A stretch of DNA of 64,000 bases, taken from Sindora glabra (taxonomy: Eukaryota; Streptophyta; Magnoliopsida; Fabales; Fabaceae). How positions within the stretch are numbered: the stretch's first letter is position 1; each line of letters opens with the position of its first letter. The stretch spans positions 51,860,876 through 51,924,875 of the forward strand of contig CM035231.1 of NCBI GenBank assembly GCA_020226215.1, written 5' to 3'. Below are positions 25,249 through 35,580 of the stretch, in pieces. Under the pieces are notes generated by a model. That model saw only the letters and a list, made by a program, of their open reading frames with translations. It did no database searches and had not been told where the DNA came from. The translations under genes were made by a program, and so were the position numbers.

Positions 25249-25937
25249 TTCATAGTATACACCTCTCTATAAAGAAGCTGAATTGTGCACCTTATCAATA
25301 TAGTAAAGTAGATTATACTTTTGAATTCCCACAAGCTTATTGTGAAACATAATAGTTGTTATGAATATTTAGAAAAATCAATAATCTACATAATAAGTTA
25401 CGTAAATAACAGTACTGACACTTAAACAACGATACTCATAAAATGTTGTATCGTTAATTTTAATTATTGTAAATATATTTTTACAATAATTTAAAATAGA
25501 ACTGCATTTGCATTTAAATTATAAGCTTAGACCCGTTCAAGGGTTGAATGTTTTCTGAACATCAATCAACCCTTGAATTTTCCTGAAAAGTTAGATAGTT
25601 TGGGATATTATCATGTGGTTATTATTAACAATTTATCGGACTCTTGTTTGATATTGTGGAAATATCTTAGCATCCTAACTGTTCTCTGGGTATAAACTAT
25701 ACACGTGTATAGTTTAGGCACTTGGAGAATCATAGGGAGATGCTGCCAAAATTTCTGCACGAGTCAATCGATGAGCGTGGATAAATTGAAAAAAATAATA
25801 ACTATAGAAATATCTCGAATGGGATAGGATCCTACCCTTCAAAATTGGAGTGATACGGTGCATTTAGGGTGACTGTCAAATATTAATCAACATACTTTAT
25901 TTCACCTACAGCAATTTCCTTCCTGTTCAGTGATACA

Positions 25938-28900
25938 ATGTCTGTCGATAAAAGTTGGATACATCTGCTAAATCGATTGTCGGATGAGTATTGGAATGGT
26001 GCAGTACGATTTGTTCAAAGAGCCAAAAACTTTGATGATGAAAGGGGTATGGTAAGATGTCCATGCAAAAAGTGTGTGAATTTAATATTCCAGACATTAC
26101 TAACAGTGGAGGCGTATATTATAGATAATGGATTTCATCCATTATACATAAATTGGGTACACCATGGTGAAGCAGAAGTTTCGACTTCTAGAGAAACTAG
26201 TGAGATATCTCCTAACAATGGAGATAAGCTGGCAGATATTATACATGATTTCATTGGCTCTGAGGCAACTGAAGTTGATTTTCACAATGACGAGTACAGG
26301 TGTGAGAATGCGGCTGACGAAAACATTGGAACAAAATATAGTAACTGTGATAACCTATTCGAGCAAGTAGAAACAGAGTTGTATCCAGGTTGCACAGCAT
26401 TTTCAGCATTGAACTTCTTAGTCAAACTTATGCATTTGAAGGTTCTGCATAAGTGGACAAACAAGTCATTTTATGCTCTTCTTCGATTATTAAAAGAGGC
26501 ACTTCCAAACGATAATAAATTGCCTAAATCGTACTATGGTGCAAGGAAATGGCTCAACAAGTTAGGGTTGGGGTATGAATCAATCCATGTATGCAAACAT
26601 GATTGCGCACTTTTTTGGAAAGATCATGCTTCTAAAGATAATTGTCCAATTTGTGGGGAAAGTCGATGGGTAAATAAAACTACAAAAGGAAAGAAGGTGC
26701 CCCAAAAAGTGGTTTGATATTTTCCTTTAACTCCTCGACTACAACATCTATATCGGTCGAGACATACTGCAAAAAACATGATATGGCATCACACTGGAAA
26801 ATCAAAAGAAGGGGGGGTACTGCGACATCCCGTGGATGGAAAAGCTTGGCAGGAGTTCGATAAGAGGTATCCTAATTTCTCCGTTGACCCACAAAACGTC
26901 AGGTTAGGTTTAAGTGCAGATGGATTTAATCCTTTTGGTGATAGGAACCTATCTTATAGCATGTGGCCAATGGTTATGACTACTTACAACTTGCCACCAT
27001 GGATATGCATGAACCAATCTTTTTTCATGTTGACCCTATTAATCCCAGGGCCGCAATCGCCAGGTAAAGATATCGACGTGTTCTTACAGCCGGTCGTAGA
27101 AGAGTTGAGGGATCTCTGGGAGAGAGGAGTTGAAACTCGAGACGCAAATACAAATACGGTGTTCAATATGCGGGCAACATTGCTCTGGACTATTAATGAT
27201 TTTCCTGCTCGAAGTAGTCTATCCGGGTGGAGCGGGCAAGGATACAAAGCATGTCCTACATGTAACTCGGATACTCCGTCGATTCGAGTTAGAGGAAAAA
27301 TAGCTTACGTTGGTCATCATCGTTGGCTTCCAAGAAGTCACACATGGAGAAATAGGAAGGAATTCAATGGAAGGTCGGAGAGGAGACCTCCTCCTCGGCC
27401 TCTTACCAATAATGTTATCATGGAACAGTTGGCCAAAGTGCTACAGAGACTTCCAGGAAAACATGTTGAATTTGGTGGTGTAAAGCGAAAGAGAGGTGCC
27501 GACGAACTTAATTGGAGCAAGAGAAGTATATTTTTTAATCTTCCTTATTGGCCAACAATGAACTTAAGGCATAACATTGATGTCATGCATGTTGAGAAAA
27601 ATGTATGTGATAGCATCTTGGGTACATTATTGGAGATTGAGCACAAAACAAAGGATACAGACAACGCAAGACGAGATTTAGCAGACATGAAGATAAGGCC
27701 TAACTTGCATCTGTATGAACAGAAGGGTCAACTTTTCAAGCCGCATGCTGGATATACGCTTAACCAGGAAGAGCGAAAACGATTTTGCCAGTATATAAAG
27801 AATGTGAAATTTCCAGATGGGTTTGTTGGGAGTCTTAGTAAGAACATCACAGATCGTGACCTGAAGTTAAAGGGGATGAAATCACATGATTGTCATGTTA
27901 TTATGCAAAGACTGTTAGGACCAGGTGTCCGGGCTTTTTTGCCAAAGGAATTATCATATCCACTTGTCGAGTTATGCAATTTCTTTAGTCAAATCTGTGC
28001 TAGAACTCTGAACAAGGAGGATATTCTACAAGCCAAACAAGACATTATCATAATTTTATGCAAGCTTGAGAGGATATACCCCCCAGCATTTTTTGACATA
28101 ATGGTTCACTTGGTGATGCATCTACCAGACGAAGCATTGGAAGGAGGACCCGTTCATTTTCGGTGGATGTACCCATATGAGAGGTATATAAAAAAGTTAA
28201 AGGATTATGTTCGAAATCGTGCTCAACCGGAGGGTTCAATTGCAGAAGGATATATTGTTGATGAGGCATTAACGTTTTTCTCCATGTATTTGGATGAAGT
28301 CGAAACTAGATTCAACTGCTCTGATAGAAATCAAGATGTAACACCTAGTCAAACAAGAAGGACATTGTCGGTGTTCCGGTCCCAATGTCGACCGATAGGG
28401 AAGAAGATTATTTCTCATTTCGATAGAAAGGATCGGGATATTGCAGTTTGGTACATCTTGAATAATTGTACTAAGATTGAAAAATATCTCCAGTGAATAT
28501 CTTAAACTTCAGTTGTGTTCTTCTCCCTTTTGTGATTATAATAGACTAAGATTGTTATGTTCTACAGTGAGCATCGATTGGAACTCGAATGAAGTGGTGC
28601 TGAAGATATCGATAACTTACAGAGAACCAAATTTCCCTCGTGGTTTTACTCGGAGGTAAGGATTTTTCTCTTCCCAAATCCATTGAACGGATATCTTAAA
28701 TATTGTTCATTTCTCTTGTTGATATTTTAATTTAATTCTTGGAATAATTGCTACCTTTGTAGATGTACTATTTACATAGGAAAGGTTCCCCAGAGGCCAC
28801 CGAAGAGTTATTATCATTAGCATCCGGTCCCAGTTTCACTAACATGGTGTACGCTGCGTGTGTTGTAAATGGAGTACGCTTTGTAGTCAAAGCTCGGGAT

Positions 28901-29548
28901 GAGAAGCATAAAACGCAAAATAGTGGCATTTCTGTTTCGGGGATTGATGGTAACATGTTTTATGGTGTATTGGAAGAAATAATTGAGTTAACTTATTTAA
29001 ATAAGTACAATGTAACTTTATTTAAATGCAAGTGGTATGACACTAATCCTACAAAGAAGAAACTTTATACTGATAAGAATATCACAAGTATCTCCATCAA
29101 TGGACAATAGTACAAGGATGATCCTTACATACTTGCTACTCAAGCAAAACAAGTGTTTTACACTGAGGATCTCCTTAATGGACCAAATTGGAGGGTTGTC
29201 CATAATATGGTGCATTGCGATATATGGGATCTACCCAGTGATGGAGATAATGCACAAGACCTATTATTTCTGCAAGATAGTAACTCGTCCAGCTTCAACC
29301 TCACAGTTGATCTGGGAGATTTCGATCTAGTACACCTAGGTAATGAAAGAAATAGTCCTTCAATCATTCCAACATACAGGAATGTTGGATGTGGTGCTCA
29401 TGGAGAAGACACCTTCATCGATGATGACGAGAGCCTTGAAGACGAAACAATTGATGATTATATGGATGAGAAGCCCACACAATCTGATAATGAGGAAGAA
29501 TCCGATGACCATCAGTCTGTTAGGTTCACCGACACTGATTCTAACTAG
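25938..29548 (+). pseudogene. TNP2-like transposase gene of the CACTA element (inactivated)
   Basis: Three exons can be read: 25938-28492, 28568-28655 and 28763-29548, with GT-AG introns of 75 and 107 bp. The product would be about 1140 residues. It begins with a transposase-associated domain (MSVDKSWIHLL, with CPCKKC), then the TNP2 core with the blocks PGCTAFSAL, CPICGESRW, GYKACPTCNSD and IDVMHVEKNVCDS. DUF4218 follows near 28070-28310 (PVHFRWMYPYERY), then DUF4216 near 28950-29060, and an acidic tail. TNP2 proteins cut and join the ends of CACTA elements. Three in-frame stops break it: TGA 26715-26717 before YFPLTPR, TGA 28590-28592, and TAG 29108-29110 before YKDDPYILATQAK. Otherwise the frame is preserved, so inactivation was recent relative to the other relics here. 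Confidence 0.92.
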
Positions 29549-29559
29549 GGATAAGATAA

Positions 29560-31101
29560 TGTTACGTGTAAAATGGTTTATCAATTAGCGCAAGTGCACA
29601 CTATCGTAAACAAGTAATAAAGTGATAAGTAAGTATCGTTCCCTCGAGGATTGTTTCACTAAGTACCAAAATTCATAATCCTAACACTATTTGGCAAATC
29701 GATTAGTTGGAGAATGAAGTAATTAAATAAAGATCTATGCAGAAAATATTTAAAGTAAGTATGAATGCAATTGGAGTAAAGATAAATATGAATAAAAGAC
29801 CTAGGGATCAGACTTCACTTAACAACTTCGGATTGAATCACCTATCTACACTAATCCAATTTTAACTCCCTTAATTGATAGTCGAGTTTCCCTAAATTAA
29901 TTACTAGCCTCTTCCAAGGTCAAGTAATTCTATAATTAATTGCTAATTCACTATATTCCTATGTGAATTAAAACAACTAATCATGCATTAGTATTTATGG
30001 AACTCATTAAGACTACATAAACCATATGAATATATTCCTATTTCATATGCAATTTACGGTTTTAATTATAGGTTCCATACACATGTATCTCCTTCCGGTC
30101 TCAACACACATATTGAGTTCATTCAAAAGGTGGTCAATCAATTGAAAGCATTAAAAGCAATAATTAAAACTCAATCTAGGAAATAAAATTGAAATTAGTT
30201 TCAATAGATTAGAATTCAATCCGTTATTATCAAGTTACTTCATCACCCTAGGAAGATGAAAAATTAGAACATAATGAAATTAAACACAAACATAAAATAG
30301 AATAAAAACATCATCACATTCATGATACAAACATAAGGATACAATTACAAATGCATGAAAATGAAAATACTATCCATCCATGTAGGAGGTAAAACCTTCC
30401 GTGTAGGAGGAAAACCTAGCTTTCCATGTAGGAGGCATACAAGAACTAAAAATGCATGAACTACTATCTAAGATGCATGAATCAATGAATGCTGCAAATG
30501 CTCTCCACTTCTACCTATTTATAGGTGAATGAATCAGCTGCAAGCCATAAATCTTGACCATTGGCTACCAATCACATGCTTTAGCCACCCTTTTTGATTT
30601 TCGCAGCACACTTCTTCTGACTTGTTGGTAATTTTTGACCACTAGAATGGCAGATTTACATCTTCCTGTCAACATAGGAGTTGTAGAGCCGGATCTTATC
30701 TTTCAAATGCCGTAAAGAACTCCTAATTTTGACATTTCTATCTCAAGTTATGATCAGATTGGTAGTCAAAGGTCAGATTCCGCCAGAACCACTGTTTTAT
30801 CTTCCAAGCAGAATTTGAGATCCTTAGATCCCGAACTGGGCTTTTCTTTAAACATGAAAGTTGTAGGGCTTCTTCTTATCTTTTTAACCATATAAAGAAC
30901 AACCCAATCCAGAATCTAGAACTCCAGATATAGCCTAAAACCTGAAACAGGGTCAAAATACAGCATTATCTAAAATATTTGATTTCATTTCAAATTCAAG
31001 ATCCATTCACAAAATGCAACTAAATTTATTAAATTTAACAAGATAACATCCAAAAATGCATCATACAAGGAAAAATAAATATGTAAATATTTTACGTATC
31101 A
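29560..31101. mobile_element. Solo LTR, 1542 bp, inside the CACTA element
   Basis: The insert begins TGTTACGTG and ends ACGTATCA, with TG...CA termini. It is flanked by the 5-bp direct repeat GATAA (29555-29559 and 31102-31106). It contains no pol motif, primer binding site or second LTR, which fits a solo LTR. Inside, a short motif CATGTAGGAGG recurs three times near 30379-30435. It begins 11 bases past the TAG stop of the TNP2-like gene, so it separates that gene from its terminator region and from the TNPA-like gene. Confidence 0.75.
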
Positions 31102-31246
31102 GATAACATATTCGAACTACAACTCATAATTATGTAAGTATGATTATTAAAATAAAAAATGTGATTGTAAAAAGTTGAACCATTTCATCATTCAACTGGA
31201 CATTGAGTTATTTCTAATTACTTATATGATGTGTATTATTTAAGCT

Positions 31247-33013
31247 ATGGCGGATGTCGAGGCATGATACCACGGAGGTGACGCTGGAGGCAATCCACCG
31301 GAGCGACCCACCCATATTCCATCTCAGTGTCAGGGCTCAGGTATTTGTCATTAATTGTGCATACCTAAGCTTGATTAAATATTATGTTTATTTTGTTAAT
31401 ATTTTTCTTTATTAAATGAAGTAGCACCTGCTAAAAAGAGGGGACCGAATAGGTCCCTAAGACTGCACGAGAAGATAGGCGGGGTGGAGGTAGACCGGTG
31501 CCTGTACAGTTTGATACGACTGGTACATGGCATGCGGTTGGTGAGAATGCCAGTCATCTCCCTCGTGATATTGGCAGCATGATTCGCGCCCACGTGCCGC
31601 CCTATTATAAGTCTTGGCGAGCTGTACCTCAGGAGATCCGAGACAGAGTTGTCCAGGAGGTTTGCATAAGTATCCATTTCCTTTTGAATTAATATTTTTG
31701 AGACTGAAATATCTAAATATATGACTCATAAATTTATTAAATGTATTTTAATGTAGTCCCATTTCGAGTTCCAGGGCATCTCTGAGGGTGATCGGGATAG
31801 AGCGCTCTCTGGTTTGATGCGGACTGCTGCCGACTTGTACAGAGATTGGAAGTACAGGTTGAATAAGTATTTCTTAGAGCATGGAGGTGATCGATACCAG
31901 GAGTATGACTTGGATCGAGCTCGACGTTGTGTGCCTCGATTTGTCTTACCGCAGACATGGCAGAGGTGTGTGGACTTCTTTGATAGTGACGAGTACAGGG
32001 TAAGTATGATATTTTATGGTATTATGTCAGTATTTCATAATTAGTAAATTGTGAACATAAAAATTTAACTTTTTCCTCTTAATTTGCAGGAGTTGTCTGC
32101 AAAAAATACAAATAATAGAGCACAAAAGGTCGTGAATGACCGGCATGGGTCAAAGTCTATTGTTGCACATCGCTTTGATAAGGTAATTTAATTTTTTTAT
32201 ATCTTTTTTAAATATATCCACTTGTTAAATAGCTTTCCTACCCTTCATCCTTTTTTTTTGTTACAAAATTTGAATAGAGAAATAGAGATACTGGTGAGCT
32301 GCAGTTGGTGCCCGATAACTTTAGGGACCGCCACACATACAGGTCGGGGGAGTGGGTGCATCCGATCCCTCAGGGGCAACATGTAAGTTTTTTAAATTTC
32401 ATATTTTAAATAAAATTTTATAAATATATCTTCTAAGATAGATTTCTTATTACTTTTTTTTAATAATTTAAGGCAAGGATGACTGAGCTCATGACTCAGC
32501 ATGTACAGTCTAGTGTATCATCCACTAGCTTGCCTACGACTCCTGTACAGTTAGATGAGGTTGTCATCGCCGATGAGGTGCTTGGCACTCGTCGAAGGTA
32601 CAGGAAGGCTATTGGGCGTGTACTTGCTGGTTAGACTTATCGTTCGATAGGGACCACTAGCATGGGTACGAGCTCACAGATTGTGTCTCAGGTCGGTGAG
32701 TTGCAGGAGCAGTTACACCAGAGTTGGGGAGCAGGTTGAGCAAAGCCAACGATTGATTCAGGAGCAGCAGCAGATTACTCAGCAGCAGGAGATGATGCAA
32801 CAGCAGCTTGGGACTTATCTTACTGAGATGAGCTCGGTCCTTAGACAACAGGGTATCATCTTACCGTCGCTTCCATTTGCTGCTGCTATACCGCTTGGGC
32901 CAAGTAAATTTGTGCCGGCACCTACCGCTCAGCCGCCACCGTCAGTTTATCATCCTCATAGTCAGGATGATGATGATGATGACGACGACAACGACGATCA
33001 TGGTGCACTATGA
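31247..33013 (+). pseudogene. TNPA-like accessory gene of the CACTA element (inactivated)
   Basis: Exons can be read at 31247-31340, about 31422-31659, 31757-31999, 32090-32183, 32278-32382 and 32473-33013, all with GT-AG borders. The product belongs to the plant Ptta/En/Spm transposase family (Pfam Transposase_24). Its conserved blocks are KKRGPNRSL, PVQFDTTGTW, HVPPYYKSWRAVP and RNRDTGELQLVPDNF. The C-terminal part is a glutamine-rich coiled coil (residues around QEQQQITQQQEMMQQQ) followed by an aspartate run near 32966-32998. Breaks are TGA 31265-31267 at codon 7, a frameshift between the KKRGPNRSL and PVQFDTT blocks (about 31470-31500), TAG 32632-32634, and a frameshift near 32725 before the coiled coil. 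Such proteins bind the subterminal repeats and assist transposition. Confidence 0.85.
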
Positions 33014-33344
33014 TATTTACACCTCCCTACTTCCCCGTAGTATATTTTGTTTATGTATCTTTATATTTTTTATATGTGCACATTTACATAGATGATGTAT
33101 ATATATTAGTGTATTCATATAAAAATTATTTTTACCATTGCTTTATGAGTATTAATTTTTTATGTTAGAACAAATTGTTAAACATTATTAATAATACTAC
33201 TGATATATTATAATTGTATAATTTATACTAAATTAAATTTAAAAAATTATTAAACGATTCAAGTTAATTAAAATAAAGAATATATCATTTGAAATATACG
33301 ACAATTTAATTTTTAAAATTTAAAAAAAAATTTAAGAAATTTTT

Positions 33345-33706
33345 AGTGGCGACAATTGTCGTCGCTATAGGTTATAAGTCGTCGTTGAAAGTCGGTATTT
33401 CAGTGACGACAAAAGTCGTTGCTGAAGGTCGGCATTTTAGCGACGACTTGTAACTTATAGCGACGACAATTGTCGTCGCTAAAAATCAAATTTCAAAATT
33501 TTTTGAATTTTGAAATTATTTTCTGCGATGACAAAGTCGTCGCAAAAGGCCTGACTTTTAGCGACGATAAGTTGTCGTCGCTATTGACCTTTTCAGGCAC
33601 GAACCTACGCCGATGACATTTTTAACAATAACTTTTTTTTTTGCGACGACCGAGAAGTTTTTAGCGACAATAAATGTCGCCGCTAAAAGTCTTTTTTGCT
33701 GTAGTG
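33345..33706. repeat. Right subterminal repeats of the CACTA element
   Basis: Multiple copies of the same motif family as at the left end (TAGCGACGACTT, TTGTCGTCGCTA) lie in both orientations up to the terminal TAGTG. One of the inverted pairs flanks 33347-33482, with AATTGTCGTCGCTA near both borders. The array is shorter than the left one, the usual asymmetry of CACTA ends. Confidence 0.85.
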
Positions 33707-33709
33707 GCA

Positions 33710-34139
33710 CTTAATGTTCAGGATTCAGCCTCGAGCTATAATATAAACAGTCATCGTTGTTCAGTGTCTTCTCGCCAATGCATGTCGAGTTGTTAAAGAG
33801 GTTGGCGTGGACCCTGGATCAAGACCCGGTATTTTTAACAAAGATTTAAACACAAGAAATGTGTAACAGTATTCTATATTAATGTGAATATGCATGTTCG
33901 AACCCATAAAAAATTTTAAATTCTAGGCATGCAGAATAAGGAAACTGCATAATATACTTCCCACAAATAGATGGTAGAATCCACAAAACTATGAATCCCA
34001 CAGTTGAAAAATGAATCCAGTGGAATAAGAATAGCATTACTTAACATAAGAAAATTTAAATACAGTTAGGACCGCAATAAAAATTCATTCATGCTTCAAG
34101 CCCATATACTAATCTAAAATGATACAACCATTTGTTGAC
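33710..34139. other. Unique-looking DNA beside the CACTA insertion
   Basis: Before the CACTA element arrived, this stretch was continuous with 22737-23183. It holds a TATA-like TATAATATAAAC near 33738. Near 33779 an ATG opens a 23-codon frame (MHVELLKRLAWTLDQD). Neither is enough to call a gene. Confidence 0.35.
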
Positions 34140-34450
34140 CTAGGGGTATCAATTTCTTGCATGTTAAAGACTTAGAATAACAAGTCGGGGCTGCAAGTTT
34201 TGAAGAAATGAATTGTTTGAGCTATGGAATCATAAATTGGAACTTTCTGCGAAGTATATAACAATCATAATGCCAAGCATTGACGCAACTTTCTGCGTTG
34301 AACTTGCCAGAAATAATTATACAATATGCGTAATGAACTTGTCAATTTTCATTTCTTAAACCCAACTGGCATCGCATTGACATTAGGACCTAAACCCAAA
34401 CTTGGAATTGAAAGTATACAAGAAATTGTTTTTTATTTTTTATTATCATT
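34140..34450 (+). repeat. Duplicated upstream block (second copy near 40085-40360)
   Basis: This block matches 40085-40360 by eye over about 280 bases. Shared features include GGCTGCAAGTTT, AACTTTCTG, an ATACAATATG and AATGAACTTGTCA pair, and a CTGGCATC block at similar spacing. It lies about 820 bases upstream of the 92-aa gene. Confidence 0.6.
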
Positions 34451-35161
34451 ATAACAAGATCTCGATATTGTCCCTATCTTACTCTTCCTTATTAGAAAAA
34501 AAATATATCTTCCCGATTTCATTCTTAAATTAATATATATAAAAGTGTAATTAAATGTTAGTCAATGAATGAAGAGGGTTCGATCTTCTTAGTTTCATGT
34601 ATATAATTTTCGGCATGACATGCTTGTGCATGACATGCTTGTGCATGATTGATTTATATATTCTCTTGATATTTAAAAACAGAATCTTATCCTACCTTAG
34701 AATAGTACTCGACATTTCTTTTTAACCCTTCCTTCAAAGAATTCTTTTTTAGTTGTTACTTTATATAATTAGGAATTTATTTATTATCTTTTTAATTTTT
34801 TCTATAATTACTTCTATTATGTCTAAAAAAATATGCAACTATTTTACACACAAATTAACTTTTAAGAGTCAAGTAATAAAAGATGATTATTTTATTTTAG
34901 TTTAAATTGAAACTATTTAATAGCTTCACTTCTATTGCAAGCTACTAAATACACATACATATAAGCATCCTAAATTTGATCATATAAGTAACAAAAAATT
35001 GCAAAAGTAATATCATATGCTTCTATATTACGTGCTGACTATTTAGCAACTTTTTTCCTTTATGCACATACCTTGAACAAGTAGAAAAAGGGGAACAAAA
35101 ACGAATAGAGAATAGTATAGTTATTTATTACCAGCTAATGATTTTAAAGCATTCCACCGCA

Positions 35162-35168
35162 TATATAA
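35162..35168 (+). promoter_or_regulatory. TATA box of the 92-aa gene
   Basis: TATATAA within GCATATATAAGGC lies about 107 bases upstream of the ATG at 35269. The spacing suits a transcription start near 35195 and a leader of about 75 bases. In the broken copy near 3100 the TATA block itself is replaced by inserted DNA. Confidence 0.5.
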
Positions 35169-35268
35169 GGCTTCGTTTATAAAATATAACTCATTAACTC
35201 TTGGTTTTTCCTATGAGGCATCCACCGCAAAACCAACATCAGTTTAGGGTTATATTTCGGTGCTGAAA

Positions 35269-35547
35269 ATGTCAGGCCAACATTTTTCAAGTCAGAATGA
35301 AAAACTTGTGGATGCTTCGGAATCACAACCCAATTTCAGCAAAGTTTCGCAGTCACAGGGGAATGAAACAGCAGCAAAAGGCAGCGACCAATCCAGAGAT
35401 CTCACATCTTCGACCTCAGCAAAGGCGCAGGACTTCAGCAATGAACCCAGAATCGTTGGCCTCATAATTAACTCCGGTCATGTCGAGGGCAACGGCAACG
35501 GATCCATCATATATGGCAACTTTAACTGCCCATCAAAGCCTGCCTGA
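35269..35547 (+). CDS. Small 92-aa protein of unknown function
   Basis: A single-exon frame starts MSGQHFSSQNEKLVDA. The N-terminal two thirds are rich in Ser, Gln, Asn and Lys, look disordered, and have no signal peptide or membrane segment. The last third, PRIVGLIINSGHVEGNGN and then GSIIYGNFN, is hydrophobic and glycine-asparagine rich and looks like the conserved part. A TATA box sits at the expected distance. A second, broken copy with the same promoter blocks lies at 2170-3305, which shows that the unit has been duplicated. I chose ATG 35269 because the broken copy conserves the bases around this codon. I do not recognise the family. It could be a small regulatory or stress-type protein, or a chance frame inside a repeat. 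Confidence 0.55.
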   Translation: MSGQHFSSQNEKLVDASESQPNFSKVSQSQGNETAAKGSDQSRDLTSSTSAKAQDFSNEPRIVGLIINSGHVEGNGNGSIIYGNFNCPSKPA

Positions 35548-35580
35548 AGAATCTTTAATTATTCGGACGGAATTTAGTTT

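Larger units (their letters stand above)
23184..33706 (+). mobile_element. CACTA (En/Spm) DNA transposon, 10.5 kb
   Basis: The element starts CACTACAACAAAAAGC and ends with the inverted counterpart of CACTACAGCAAAAAAG. It is flanked by the 3-bp direct repeat GCA (23181-23183 and 33707-33709), the normal CACTA target duplication. Both ends carry dense subterminal repeats built on TAGCGACGAC and its reverse complement. The interior carries a TNP2-like transposase gene and a TNPA-like gene in the same orientation, both with premature stops. A solo LTR at 29560-31101 has inserted between them. The ends are well preserved, so the copy could still be moved by a transposase supplied in trans, but it does not encode an intact one. 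Confidence 0.92.

Noticed and set aside
33347..33690. Regularly repeated GTCGTCGCT motifs that could suggest a CRISPR-like array
   Set aside because: Spacing is irregular, motifs occur in both orientations, and the array lies at a CACTA transposon end. They are subterminal repeats in a plant genome.
33779..33850. Short frame MHVELLKRLAWTLDQD with a TATA-like sequence upstream
   Set aside because: Only 23 codons, no family match and no supported downstream exon. It is mentioned only in the description of the stretch.
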